NCBI GenBank assembly: GCA_019636675.1
Contig: JAHBXC010000001.1
Span: forward strand, 1,361,007 to 1,425,006
Direction: 5' to 3'
DNA length: 64,000 nucleotides
Source: Phycisphaeraceae bacterium
GTDB lineage: Bacteria > Planctomycetota > Phycisphaerae > Phycisphaerales > UBA1924
The notes below the pieces were generated by a model that was not told the DNA's origin, did not search any database, and was given only the letters and a program-made list of their open reading frames with translations. Positions 17,115 to 25,540 of the stretch are shown here, piece after piece; position 1 is the stretch's first letter; the number at the start of each line of letters is the position of its first letter. Position numbers and translations under genes: made by a program.

Positions 17115-17752
17115 CGACGCACCTCCCCTGAGTGTTCTTCGAAGGTGACGCGCACCGCGCGCGGGACCGAGTTGGGCTCCGTCCACGCCGGGAGCCAGGT
17201 CGCCTCGCCGGCGTTGAGGCGCAGGTACTCGAAGCGGATCGACTTCGCGCCCGCGATGAGGACCGCGCCGCGGCTGCTCTCTCGCAGCGCGTCCACGATC
17301 ACCGAGGCGCGCGCCTCGGAGACGCCCGCCGGCTCGCCGGTATGGTCCTCGCGGTCGAGGTCCTCCGGGCGCATGCCGCGCTCGCGATAGACGAGGCGCT
17401 GCGAGGGCGGCGCGTCGGCGACGGGCTCGATGAGATACCGCACCGCGGTCGAGCGTCGCAGGTGCGGGTCGTCGGCGCCCACCAGCGTCCGGAACTCGAG
17501 CGAGTTGGGCGCGCCCCTGAACATCCGCGCCGTGTGATCGGGCTCGAGTTCGAGCCAGGCGACCTGCGAGAGCAGGACGGAGCGCACGCGTTCGGAGCGT
17601 TCGCCCTCGCCGCGAGAGCCGGTGTCGTCGGCGTAGCGCATCACGACGAGCTGGAACGCGCCGCCCACGATGAGCACCACCATCGTGGCCAGCGCGATGG
17701 CGACCATCATCTCGAGGATCGTGAGGCCCGCTCGGGCGCGCCGGGTCACCAT
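17084..17752 (-). CDS. gspJ: Type II secretion minor pseudopilin GspJ
   Basis: 222 residues. The leader MVTRRARAG precedes LTILEMMVAIALATMVVLIV, with Gly at -1 and Glu at +5, a good prepilin peptidase site. The body has the GspJ-like strand order, including 'FRGAPNSLEFRTLVGADD' and 'SIRFEYLRLNAGEATWLPAW'. It overlaps gspI by 7 bases and gspK by 31, so the three tip pseudopilins are translated as a block. GspI/J/K form the tip of the pseudopilus and help initiate its assembly. Confidence 0.82.
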   Translation of the reverse strand: MVTRRARAGLTILEMMVAIALATMVVLIVGGAFQLVVMRYADDTGSRGEGERSERVRSVLLSQVAWLELEPDHTARMFRGAPNSLEFRTLVGADDPHLRRSTAVRYLIEPVADAPPSQRLVYRERGMRPEDLDREDHTGEPAGVSEARASVIVDALRESSRGAVLIAGAKSIRFEYLRLNAGEATWLPAWTEPNSVPRAVRVTFEEHSGEVRRWVLPVMATF

Positions 17753-18198
17753 CGCGTGGTCCTCAGCTCGACGCCGCCCACGCGCACCGTGATCATTTCG
17801 ACGGGCATCTGTCCGGCGCCGAAACCGCCGACCTGGCCGAGCCCCTCGTCGCGCTGGGCGGCGCGCGCGTTGAAGCCGGCGTTGAGGGTGACGAGGATCT
17901 CGGCCTCCCACGCGAGCCCGTCGGGCCCTGCGCCGCGCCACACGGTCGACGCGCCGCGGGATTCGGCGATCAGCTCCTCGGGCAGGACCCCCAGAAAGGC
18001 CTCTTCGATGATCGTGCGAGCCAGGGCCAGCTCGCGCGCCGCCCGCTCGGTCACAGCCGACGCTCGCTGGCTCTGGGCGATCGAGCCGATCGCGACCGAG
18101 AGCCCGGCGACGGCGATCACCAGCGCGACGAGCACCTCGAGCAGCGTCACGGCGCGCGCCGCGCGCCACGGGACCACGATGGACCTTGGGTCCTGCAT
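17746..18198 (-). CDS. gspI: Type II secretion minor pseudopilin GspI
   Basis: 150 residues from ATG at 18198. A TTG at 18222 overlaps the gspD stop (TTGA) and would add 8 residues; either start is possible. The N-helix reads VTLLEVLVALVIAVAGLSVA after a basic leader, with Glu at +5 but Ala, not Gly, at -1. The C-terminal half fits GspI size and has 'LAWEAEILVTLNAGFNARAA' and a final 'MITVRVGGVELRTTRW'. The role is pseudopilus tip component with GspJ and GspK. Confidence 0.8.
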   Translation of the reverse strand: MQDPRSIVVPWRAARAVTLLEVLVALVIAVAGLSVAIGSIAQSQRASAVTERAARELALARTIIEEAFLGVLPEELIAESRGASTVWRGAGPDGLAWEAEILVTLNAGFNARAAQRDEGLGQVGGFGAGQMPVEMITVRVGGVELRTTRW

Positions 18199-18218
18199 CA
18201 CCGCCCGAATCCTACGCC

Positions 18219-20480
18219 TCAACGCCAGAGCAGTTCGTTCTCGTTGATTTCGCCGGGGGTCAGCAGGGCGTCGATCCGGCCGAGGTTCACCACGTTCGCG
18301 AGGATCTCCTGGCTCATCCGGACCGCGTCAGCGGGTTGGATGACGATCGTCGGGGTGATCAGGATCACCAGTTCCGACTGCTGGCGCTGGACGTCCTTGC
18401 CCTGGAACGCCAGCCCCAGCAGGGGGATCTCGGCCAGGAGGGGCGTTTTGCTGCGCTGCAGCGAGTCGTTCTCGTTGCGCGTGCCGCCCAGGACCACCGT
18501 TCGCCCGTTGGGGACGACCACCTGGGTCTGCAGGATGCGGTTGGGGAACGCCGGGCTCTGGATCGCCGCGCTCACGCGCGGCTGCTCGACGCTCGAAACC
18601 TCCTGGCGGATGTCGAGGATCACCTCGGCGCGGTCGTTGACGATCGCCTTCACGTTGAGCACCACGCCGGTCTGCCGGTACTCGACCTGGTTGCTCTGGC
18701 GCGTCGGGTCGACGGCGTCGACGCCGCCCCGGATGAACTGGGTGATGATCGGCTGGTCGACGCCCACCTCAAGGTTCGCGGACTGGCCCGACACCGTGAA
18801 GATGTACGGCGCGTCCAGCACGCGGACATCGCCCTTGCTCTGCGCCGCCTCGATGAGCGCGAAGGCGTTTTTGCCGATCGCGAAGAACGAGCCCGTCGCC
18901 GCCTCGACGAGGTTGTTCGCCGAGCGCAGCTCGATGTCGTAATCGCCCACGCTCTGCTGCGTGAACAGCTCGATGCCGAACTGCACGTCGCCCGAGATCG
19001 TGACCTCGGCGATGACGACCTGCAGGTACACCTGACGGGGCGGGCCGTCGAGGACGTCGAGCAGCTCGCGGACTTCCTTGTAGACATCGGGCTTGGCGCG
19101 GATGATGAGCTGGCCCTTGTCGCCGGTCGTGCCGAACCCGCCGCCGCCGCGCGAGCCGGACCCGGCGCCGGTCTGCTGACGCTGCCCGGTCGCGCCGCCG
19201 GTGGTCCCGCGCCCCGTGGTCGGCGCGGTCGTCGTCTGCTGCGCCGGGCCGGAGTCCAGCAGCGAGGACAGCCCGCCGCTCACGCCGCCGGGGTTCACCA
19301 CGACGATCGTGGGCGCGTCCTCCTCGAGCACGCTGAACGACGCGAGCACCGCCTGGCTGAGGGTCTCGGCGTCGAGCTGCTGCGCGCGATAGACATACAG
19401 ACGCGTGCGCTCCGAATCGAGCGCGACGTCCAGCTTCCCGAACCAGTCGTCGACCGCCGGGAGGATCGAGGGCAGCGTCGTCGCGACGAGCACCTGGCCC
19501 GATCGCGTGAGGGCGGCGGCGGCGAACTGCGCGTCCTGCGCGCCCGTCTGCACGCCCATCCGCGACACGTAACTCGTCATCTCGGTGGCCAGCTCGGTCG
19601 CGCTGATGTGCACCGGGGTGTAGAGACGCAGCGCGCGACGCGCGAAGAACGGCTGGTCCAGCTCACGCAGCAGCTGCACCAGGCGCGGCGCGTTGTCCGG
19701 AGACTCCACCAGCAGCACGAGCGAGGTGCTCGGCGGCCCTTCGATGATCTGCCCGCGCTCCGTCAGCAGCGGCTCGAGCGTCTTCTTCACGTCCGCCGGG
19801 CGGATGTTCGTCAGCGGCACGATGTAGGTCGCCGTCGTCAGCGGCGTCTGCGAGTCCGGCCCGATGTTGCGCACGATGGGGCCGGCGGTCCCTCGCTTCG
19901 CCTGCTCGGTCGGGAGCACCTGCACCAGCCCGCCCGAGACCTGCAGCGCGGCGCCGTGCATGCGCAGGACGGAGTCGATCGTCCGGAACAGCTCCTCGTA
20001 CCCGATGCGACCCTCGAGCAGGAACGACATTGGCTCGTCCTTGAGCGCCGGCGAGATCGCGTAGTCCAGGCGCAGCACGTTCTCGAAGATCTCGCGCAGC
20101 ACCTCCTGCATCGGGGCGGCCTTGAAGTTCAGCGTCACGTCGAGGTCGCGCTGCACGGGGATCGCGCCCACCGCGACATCGGCCCCGGGCGTCCGCGCCG
20201 AGCCGGGGATCGACAGATCCACCGGCGCGACGCGCTGGCGCTCCGCGAGCTGACGATCGGCCCCGCGCAGCTCCATATCGGGAGAACGGACGGCGGCGGC
20301 CGGATCGAACGCGAACCCCGAGCCCGGCAGGCGCCCGTCGACGAGCCCGGCCCGGGGGGGCGCGACCTCTTCCGGCGCCTTCGCCTGCTTGTCGGCAGAG
20401 CACGCGACCAGCGCGGCGCAGCACCCAGAGACTGCCACGAAGGACGCTGCGCGATTCAACCGGCGATGTGCCCGTGTCAT
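18219..20480 (-). CDS. gspD: Type II secretion secretin (outer-membrane channel)
   Basis: 753 residues. The N-terminus is a signal peptide with a lipobox-like LVAC at about residues 24-27, so the secretin may itself be lipidated. N-domains follow: 'LNFKAAPMQEVLREIFENVL' (secretin N0/STN type) and N1-like repeats at about 210-400. A Thr/Gly/Gln-rich low-complexity insert lies at about 420-455. The secretin domain has 'VQFGIELFTQQSVGDYDI', 'FPNRILQTQVVVPNGRTVVLGG' and 'LVILITPTIV'. Fifteen or so subunits would form the exit pore for folded periplasmic substrates. It lies between gspF and gspI, with a 48-base gap to gspF. Confidence 0.93.
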   Translation of the reverse strand: MTRAHRRLNRAASFVAVSGCCAALVACSADKQAKAPEEVAPPRAGLVDGRLPGSGFAFDPAAAVRSPDMELRGADRQLAERQRVAPVDLSIPGSARTPGADVAVGAIPVQRDLDVTLNFKAAPMQEVLREIFENVLRLDYAISPALKDEPMSFLLEGRIGYEELFRTIDSVLRMHGAALQVSGGLVQVLPTEQAKRGTAGPIVRNIGPDSQTPLTTATYIVPLTNIRPADVKKTLEPLLTERGQIIEGPPSTSLVLLVESPDNAPRLVQLLRELDQPFFARRALRLYTPVHISATELATEMTSYVSRMGVQTGAQDAQFAAAALTRSGQVLVATTLPSILPAVDDWFGKLDVALDSERTRLYVYRAQQLDAETLSQAVLASFSVLEEDAPTIVVVNPGGVSGGLSSLLDSGPAQQTTTAPTTGRGTTGGATGQRQQTGAGSGSRGGGGFGTTGDKGQLIIRAKPDVYKEVRELLDVLDGPPRQVYLQVVIAEVTISGDVQFGIELFTQQSVGDYDIELRSANNLVEAATGSFFAIGKNAFALIEAAQSKGDVRVLDAPYIFTVSGQSANLEVGVDQPIITQFIRGGVDAVDPTRQSNQVEYRQTGVVLNVKAIVNDRAEVILDIRQEVSSVEQPRVSAAIQSPAFPNRILQTQVVVPNGRTVVLGGTRNENDSLQRSKTPLLAEIPLLGLAFQGKDVQRQQSELVILITPTIVIQPADAVRMSQEILANVVNLGRIDALLTPGEINENELLWR

Positions 20481-20528
20481 GTCTGGCTCTCCAACCTCTG
20501 GCGGGACGCGCCGGATCCTCCGGCGCGA

Positions 20529-21833
20529 TCAGCTCATCCGCATGTCGTTCATGCTGAAAACCGCGAGCAGGAGCGCTATGACGAGCGTTCCCGCCAACAG
20601 GCCGACCGCGACGATAGCGACCGGCTCCACGAGCGTCAAAGCACGCTTCAGGCGCGAGGACACCTCGCCCTCGAACGATTCCGCCATCCGGTCGAAGACC
20701 TCCGGCAGGTTGCCCGACTCCTCCCCCACCGCGACGAGACGGTCGGTCCGGTCGGGCAGCAGCCCGTGGCGCCCCGCCGCGTCGCTCAGGCGCGACCCCT
20801 CGCGCAGGTCCGACGAGACCGCGTCGAGACGGGAACGCATCTCCAGACTCGACCACGCGCTCCGGGCGATCTCGAGCGACTTGAGCATGGGCAGGCCGGA
20901 GCGGAGCATCATCGACATCGACCCGCTGAACATCGCCGCCTGGTGCTTCCACCACATCGGGCCGATCAGCCCGATCGACATGATCCGGCGCTCCATCGCG
21001 CGCCGGGTGTCGGGCTTGCGCCACTGCACCCGTGCGTAGATCGATCCCAGCAGCATCGCGACGAGGAAGAACACCCCGTAATCCGCCGCGAACCGCGCGA
21101 TGCCGATGACCACGCGCGAGAAGACCGGCATCTCGATGTCCATCTCGTCGAACATCGCCGAGATCCGGGGGACCACGAAGCTCACGATCGCCGCGACGGT
21201 CAGCACCAGCACGAACAGCAGGATCGAGGGGTACATCAGACTCGAGATGAGCTGGTCGCGCAGGCGCTCGGCGCGCTCTTCCTGCTCGTTGAGCCGGCGC
21301 AGCACCTCCGGGAGTTTGCCGGCGTCCTGCCCGGCCTGCGTCAGCCCCACGTGCGACTCGTCGTATCGCCCCGGCTGGTCTCGCATCGCCTCGGCGAGCG
21401 ACCGGCCCTCGCGCACGTCCGTCGCCAGCTTCTCCAGCGACGCCAGGTCGTCGGGACGCTTCGCGATCGGCACCACGTTCTTGAGCGCCGAATCGAGCGC
21501 CATGCCCGCCTCGATCAGCAGGGACAGCTGCGCAAAGACCTCGGCGCGAACACGGCGCCACGACGCACGCTGCCCGGGCGACCTCGCGAACAGCCCGCGC
21601 TTCGCGGCGACCGGCCCGTCCGACCCGGCGCCGGCCCGCCGCGCTCGCCCGCCCGCCGGGCGCAGGTCGAGCACCACCACGCCGCGATCGCGCAGCGCCT
21701 TGCGGGCCGAATGCTCGTCGGTCGCCGTGACCTCGCCGGTCGTCACGCCCTCGCCGGGGCGCATCCCCCGGTACACGAACGAACCGCCCTGCGCGCGCGT
21801 GCGCGTCCCCGCTCTGGACGAGATCGCGCTCAC
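20529..21833 (-). CDS. gspF: Type II secretion inner-membrane protein GspF
   Basis: 434 residues from a GTG at 21833 that overlaps the gspE stop (GTGA). After a 110-residue cytoplasmic region come two T2SSF domains. The first contains 'LSLLIEAGMALDSALK' and 'ESHVGLTQAGQDAGKLPEVL'; the second contains 'FSGSMSMMLRSGLPMLKSLEIA' and 'DRLVAVGEESGNLPEVFDRM'. The paired 'AGE/GQ-x-GxLPEVL' motif is diagnostic. Three membrane helices are expected (two around 205-225 and 255-275, one near the end at 405-428). The N-terminal 'GSFVYRGMRPGEGVTTGEV' is the usual start of the family. GspF links ATPase motion to pseudopilin insertion. Confidence 0.93.
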   Translation of the reverse strand: MSAISSRAGTRTRAQGGSFVYRGMRPGEGVTTGEVTATDEHSARKALRDRGVVVLDLRPAGGRARRAGAGSDGPVAAKRGLFARSPGQRASWRRVRAEVFAQLSLLIEAGMALDSALKNVVPIAKRPDDLASLEKLATDVREGRSLAEAMRDQPGRYDESHVGLTQAGQDAGKLPEVLRRLNEQEERAERLRDQLISSLMYPSILLFVLVLTVAAIVSFVVPRISAMFDEMDIEMPVFSRVVIGIARFAADYGVFFLVAMLLGSIYARVQWRKPDTRRAMERRIMSIGLIGPMWWKHQAAMFSGSMSMMLRSGLPMLKSLEIARSAWSSLEMRSRLDAVSSDLREGSRLSDAAGRHGLLPDRTDRLVAVGEESGNLPEVFDRMAESFEGEVSSRLKRALTLVEPVAIVAVGLLAGTLVIALLLAVFSMNDMRMS

Positions 21834-23596
21834 GCGGCGCCTTCCGTCTGCTGGATGCTCTCGACCACCTGCTCGTAAGTCGTCTCGCCCAGGAGAACCT
21901 TCTCGATCGCGTGGCCCCACAGCGTCGTCATGCCGCGCTCGACCGCGACGCGATGGATCTCGCCGCTGCTCCTGCCGTCGAGCATCGCGCGCTGGATCGC
22001 CTCGTCGACGACGAGCAGCTCGCCCACCACGGTGCGCCCCCGGTACCCGGTGTTCAGGCAGGCGCGGCAGCCGGCGCCGCGGTAGAACCTCGCGTCGGCG
22101 TCCAGCCCGTGCTTCTCGCGGATCGCCGCGTCGGGCTGGTAGGGCTCCTTGCACTCCTGGCACACCTTGCGCACGAGGCGCTGCGCCATGACGCCGATCA
22201 CCGCCGACGCGATGAGGTAGTCCTCGACGCCCATGTTGATCAGTCGCGCGAAGGTCGCCGCCGCGGAGTTGGTGTGCAGCGTGCTCAGCACCAGGTGGCC
22301 TGTCAGCGCGCTCTGGACCGCCATCGCGGCGGTCTCTTTGTCGCGGATCTCGCCCACCATGATGACATCGGGGTCGTGACGGAGGATCGATCGAAGGCAG
22401 CGCGCGAAGTCGAGCCCGATCTCGCTCTTCACCTGGATCTGATTCACGCCGTCGAGGTGGTACTCGACCGGGTCTTCGACCGTCACGACCTTGAGTTCGG
22501 GGCGGCAGACCTCTCGCAGCGCCGAGTAGAGCGTGGTGGTCTTGCCCGATCCGGTGGGGCCGGTCAGCAGCAGCATGCCCTCGGGCGTGTGGATCAGCTC
22601 GCGGAACCGCGCCCGCTGCGCCTCGGAGAGGCCGAGGATGTCGAGGTCCAGCTGCACCGCTCCGCGATCGAGGATGCGCAGCACCACGTCCTCGCCGTGC
22701 ATGGAGGGCAGCACGCTGATGCGAAGGTCGATCGAGCGACCGCCGGCGTGCATCTGGATGCGCCCGTCCTGGGGGAGGCGTCGCTCGCCGACGTCGAGTT
22801 TCGCCATGATCTTGATGCGCGAGACGATGCCGGCGTACAGCGAGGCCGGGGGCGAATCGACATCGAGCAGCTCGCCGTCGACGCGGTATCGCAGGCGCGT
22901 GCGCCGCTCGAGGCGCTCGAAGTGGATGTCGCTGGCGCCCAGCGAGACGGCGCGATCGAGCGCCGACGAGAGGAACTGGATCACCGGCGCTTCGGACGCG
23001 AGGTCGCGCAGCGTGTCGGCGTCGAGCACGCGCACATCCTCGGACGACTGCTCTTCCTGCGCCTCGATATCGGCGAGCACCGCGTCGAGCGCGCTCTCGA
23101 TCTCCGCCGCCGTCGCGCAGACGACCTCCACCTCGCGCATCGACGCCTGGCTCACGCTCTCGACCAGCGCCTCGTCGGGGGGCAGCGCCATCGCGAGCGT
23201 GACGCGCTCGTCGGTGATCGCGACCGGCAAGACCTGGTTGAAGCGCAGGAACGCCGGGGGCAGCGCGCCGGCGGCCTGCTTGTCCAGGTCCTCGGGCGAG
23301 GTCGGGAACTGCCAGACGCGCAGCGACAGGCGCTCGGCGAGCTGGTCGCGCAGCTGCTCCCACGAGATCAGCCCCGCCGTCACCAGCAGACGAGCGAGGC
23401 GCTGCCCCTGCGCGCGGTGCAGCTCGAGCAGGCGCTCGCCGTCTTCGGCGCTGATGCGCCGGCGCGCGATGAGGTCGTCGAGGATGGCGCGATCGATCGC
23501 GTCGGGTGTCATGGGGGTGTCGTTGGTGCGCGCGCCCCGCTCGCTCGCGAGGACCTCGACCGCTCTGGATGTCGCGGCGCTGGGCGCAGAGGTCAT
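21830..23596 (-). CDS. gspE: Type II secretion ATPase GspE
   Basis: 588 residues. An N-terminal MshEN/N1-type region (about 25-190) includes 'LLVTAGLISWEQLRDQLAER'. The ATPase core has Walker A GPTGSGKTTT near residues 343-352, the Asp box 'VVTVEDPVEYHLDGVNQIQV', Walker B 'DPDVIMVGEIRD' and the His box 'GHLVLSTLHTNSA'. A tetracysteine zinc site (CQEC ... CRAC) at about 475-515 marks the GspE/PilB family. It would power pseudopilus assembly from the cytoplasm. The gene starts 7 bases after gspG. Confidence 0.95.
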   Translation of the reverse strand: MTSAPSAATSRAVEVLASERGARTNDTPMTPDAIDRAILDDLIARRRISAEDGERLLELHRAQGQRLARLLVTAGLISWEQLRDQLAERLSLRVWQFPTSPEDLDKQAAGALPPAFLRFNQVLPVAITDERVTLAMALPPDEALVESVSQASMREVEVVCATAAEIESALDAVLADIEAQEEQSSEDVRVLDADTLRDLASEAPVIQFLSSALDRAVSLGASDIHFERLERRTRLRYRVDGELLDVDSPPASLYAGIVSRIKIMAKLDVGERRLPQDGRIQMHAGGRSIDLRISVLPSMHGEDVVLRILDRGAVQLDLDILGLSEAQRARFRELIHTPEGMLLLTGPTGSGKTTTLYSALREVCRPELKVVTVEDPVEYHLDGVNQIQVKSEIGLDFARCLRSILRHDPDVIMVGEIRDKETAAMAVQSALTGHLVLSTLHTNSAAATFARLINMGVEDYLIASAVIGVMAQRLVRKVCQECKEPYQPDAAIREKHGLDADARFYRGAGCRACLNTGYRGRTVVGELLVVDEAIQRAMLDGRSSGEIHRVAVERGMTTLWGHAIEKVLLGETTYEQVVESIQQTEGAA

Positions 23597-23603
23597 GGGT
23601 GCG

Positions 23604-24047
23604 TCACTCGTCCCAGTGGAAGATGTCGGCGTTGTCGTCCTGCCCGCCCGGCTGATCGTCGCTGCCGAGCGAGTAGACCTCGAAGGGGATGTCGCGCGCG
23701 CGCTCGCTCTGCGCCGGAGAGCGGTAGCGCAGCTCGCGCCCCCAGCCGTCCTTGGGCATCGACTTCCGCGCGAGGTAGGGCCCCTTCCACTTCGACTCCT
23801 CGACCCCGCTCGGGCGCTCGAGCAGCGCGCGCAGGCCCTCCTCGGTCGTCGGGTAGCGACCGACGTCGATGCGGAACAGGTCCAGCGCCTGCGCCGTGCT
23901 CTGCACCTGCTGGCGCGTCACGACCGGCTTGGCCTCTCCCAGTCGACCCACCACGCGCGGCGCGATCAGCACCGCCAGCAGCGAGATGATGCCGAGCACC
24001 ACGATCAGTTCGAGAAGCGTGAACGCTTTGCGTCTGCGGCGGTCCAT
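23604..24047 (-). CDS. gspG: Type II secretion major pseudopilin GspG
   Basis: 147 residues. The leader MDRRRRKA precedes FTLLELIVVLGIISLLAVLI; Glu is at +5 but the residue at -1 is Ala rather than the near-invariant Gly. The C-terminal domain carries the GspG calcium-binding loop pattern ('VGRYPTTEEGLRALLERP', 'SMPKDGWGRELRYRSPAQ' and 'GSDDQPGGQDDNADI'). GspG is the main subunit of the pseudopilus that pushes substrates through the secretin. A 143-base gap upstream holds a possible extra promoter, so it may be made in excess of the rest of the operon. Confidence 0.92.
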   Translation of the reverse strand: MDRRRRKAFTLLELIVVLGIISLLAVLIAPRVVGRLGEAKPVVTRQQVQSTAQALDLFRIDVGRYPTTEEGLRALLERPSGVEESKWKGPYLARKSMPKDGWGRELRYRSPAQSERARDIPFEVYSLGSDDQPGGQDDNADIFHWDE

Positions 24048-24159
24048 CGCGTCAGGTCCCTCTTGTTCGCGTGCGGCTCTCCCCGGTCTGCAGGCAACGC
24101 CCGCCCAGAGCCGCCCGATTGTCCGGCGGGCGACCGTGCGCCCGCGTGATTCCATGGTC

Positions 24160-24183
24160 AATATACGGCCTTCACCCGGTGAA
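24160..24183 (-). promoter_or_regulatory. Candidate internal promoter with operator-like dyad upstream of gspG
   Basis: On the minus strand a TATATT (24165-24160) could serve as a -10 element; no good -35 is visible. Directly upstream is a perfect dyad TTCACC-C-GGTGAA (24171-24183), which would overlap the promoter spacer. The site lies in the longest gap of the secretion operon, about 115 bases before the gspG start. Confidence 0.35.
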
Positions 24184-24190
24184 AGCCCGC

Positions 24191-24676
24191 TCACTCCACG
24201 CGCAGCCCGTCGATCGCGTCCGTTCGCACGCGGACCTCGCCCGACGGGCCTCTGACCCTCCACGCCGACCGGCTCGCCAGCCCCGAGGGGCTGAAGACCA
24301 CGAGCGTCGAGGGCGCGATCGGGCCCTGGGCCGCACCCGGGTCGGGCGCCCCGAGGGGCGCGCCGTCGGGAGTCACCGTCCATCGCGCGGGCAGCGTCAC
24401 CGGGCGGGCGCGCTCGCTCGTCGACGAGAGTCGGCGCTCCGACGGGACCCAGCGGACCTCGACCGGCTGGCCGGAACGCGTCGCGTCGAGCCGGGCGTCG
24501 CGAAGAAGCTGCGTCACGTCGTTGCGGACTTCGCGCCGCTCGCCCAGCGTGCTCGATCGCACCAGCGACGGCCCGACCACGAGCGCCGCGACGGCAAGGA
24601 TCGCCAGAACGAGCGTGAGCTCGAGGAGCGTGAACCCGCGCCGGGCGCCTCGGACGACCGGGCAGCCGGGCATCAC
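24191..24676 (-). CDS. gspH: Type II secretion minor pseudopilin GspH
   Basis: 161 residues. A GTG at 24676 overlaps the preceding stop (GTGA); the next codon is an ATG, so the start is one of the two. The leader ends ARRG before FTLLELTLVLAILAVAALVV, with Gly at -1 and Glu at +5. The rest fits GspH/FimT ('LLRDARLDATRSGQPVEVRW' and 'LVVFSPSGLASRSAWRV'). In type II systems GspH is a minor pseudopilin near the pseudopilus tip. It opens the secretion gene block and is coupled to the dockerin-type protein upstream. Confidence 0.83.
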   Translation of the reverse strand: MMPGCPVVRGARRGFTLLELTLVLAILAVAALVVGPSLVRSSTLGERREVRNDVTQLLRDARLDATRSGQPVEVRWVPSERRLSSTSERARPVTLPARWTVTPDGAPLGAPDPGAAQGPIAPSTLVVFSPSGLASRSAWRVRGPSGEVRVRTDAIDGLRVE

Positions 24677-25362
24677 GAGCCCTCTTCGCCCTCGGACGGC
24701 GGCGGGACGATCGCCTCTTCGCCCTCGCGACGGAGGATCACCACGACGTCGTCGGTGTTCACGATGCCGTCGCCGTTGACATCGAAGCGGGCGGCGTCGG
24801 TCACGCCGCGTCGGTCTCCGACGATGAACCGCAGAACGAGACGGGCGTCGTTGACCGTGATCATGCCGTCGCCGTCGACATCGGCCGAATCGCCGTCGGC
24901 GCCGTCGCCATCGCCGCCTCCGCCTCCGTCGGTCCCGCTTCCCGTGGCGCGCGGGCCCACGAAGGCGTTCACCGTGGTCGGGCTGAACGCGGCGCCTAGC
25001 GGGTTAGGCGAGCCCTCATAGGGCACCGTGAGGGGCGAGGTATCGCCGGCGGCGAGCACGAGCGAGTACCGAGTCGATCCCTTGCGCAACTCGAAACGCA
25101 CCGGGTCTGGGTTGTTGCTGGTCCGGATCACCGTCAGCCCCTGGAAAAGGCCGGCGGCGTCGGTCTGCGCCGAGAAGGTCTGGCCGTCGATCAGCGCCAC
25201 GACGCGGTCGCCAGCGGCGGCGTTGATGTTGTTCGCCCCGCTCACGCGACCGTTGAAGATCATGAAGAACTCTTGCCCGAGCGCAGGGGTCGCGAAGAGC
25301 ATGAGCGCGATCAGCGGCGCCGCGAGCCGGACAACAAGCTTCTGAATCGGTCCATGGGTCAT
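24673..25362 (-). CDS. Secreted protein with C-terminal dockerin-type repeats, first gene of the secretion operon
   Basis: 229 residues. The ATG at 25362 follows GGAG at 7 bases. A Sec signal peptide ends at ALGQ (about residue 30). Residues 35-140 form a beta-rich domain with 'FMIFNGRVSGANNINAAAGD' and 'ALIDGQTFSAQTDAAGLF', resembling small carbohydrate-binding or transthyretin-like folds but not assignable. After a Gly/Asp-rich linker come two calcium-loop repeats, 'DVDGDGMITVNDARLVLRFI' and 'DVNGDGIVNTDDVVVILR', the dockerin type I pattern. Its stop overlaps the gspH start, so it is made together with the secretion machine. It may be a substrate or an accessory factor; this is inference. 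Confidence 0.8.
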   Translation of the reverse strand: MTHGPIQKLVVRLAAPLIALMLFATPALGQEFFMIFNGRVSGANNINAAAGDRVVALIDGQTFSAQTDAAGLFQGLTVIRTSNNPDPVRFELRKGSTRYSLVLAAGDTSPLTVPYEGSPNPLGAAFSPTTVNAFVGPRATGSGTDGGGGGDGDGADGDSADVDGDGMITVNDARLVLRFIVGDRRGVTDAARFDVNGDGIVNTDDVVVILRREGEEAIVPPPSEGEEGS

Positions 25363-25469
25363 GGTCGACTCCACGGGCGGGTTCGCCCAGGTGCGACGGG
25401 CCTTCGCGACCGTCGTGGTAGATCATACCTCGCGCCGGGACGCGCCGCGTCGTCGCGCCCGAGGAGAAC

Positions 25470-25513
25470 CGGGGAAAAGAAAGAAGGGCGGGCGCCTTCC
25501 GACGCCCGCCCTT
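25470..25513 (-). terminator. Strong Rho-independent terminator of the large surface-protein gene
   Basis: A perfect 11-bp stem (25484-25494 with 25503-25513, AAGGGCGGGCG/CGCCCGCCCTT) with an 8-base loop is followed, in the minus direction, by TTCTTTCTTTTCC. It lies 28 bases beyond the stop codon. Confidence 0.88.
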
Positions 25514-25540
25514 GGATTCAGACGAGTGCTTCAGACCGAC

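Noticed and set aside
18186..21878. Long plus-strand frame opposite gspD and gspF
   Set aside because: The opposite strand encodes well-conserved secretion proteins. The plus frame gives Arg/His/Asp-rich sequence without family motifs.
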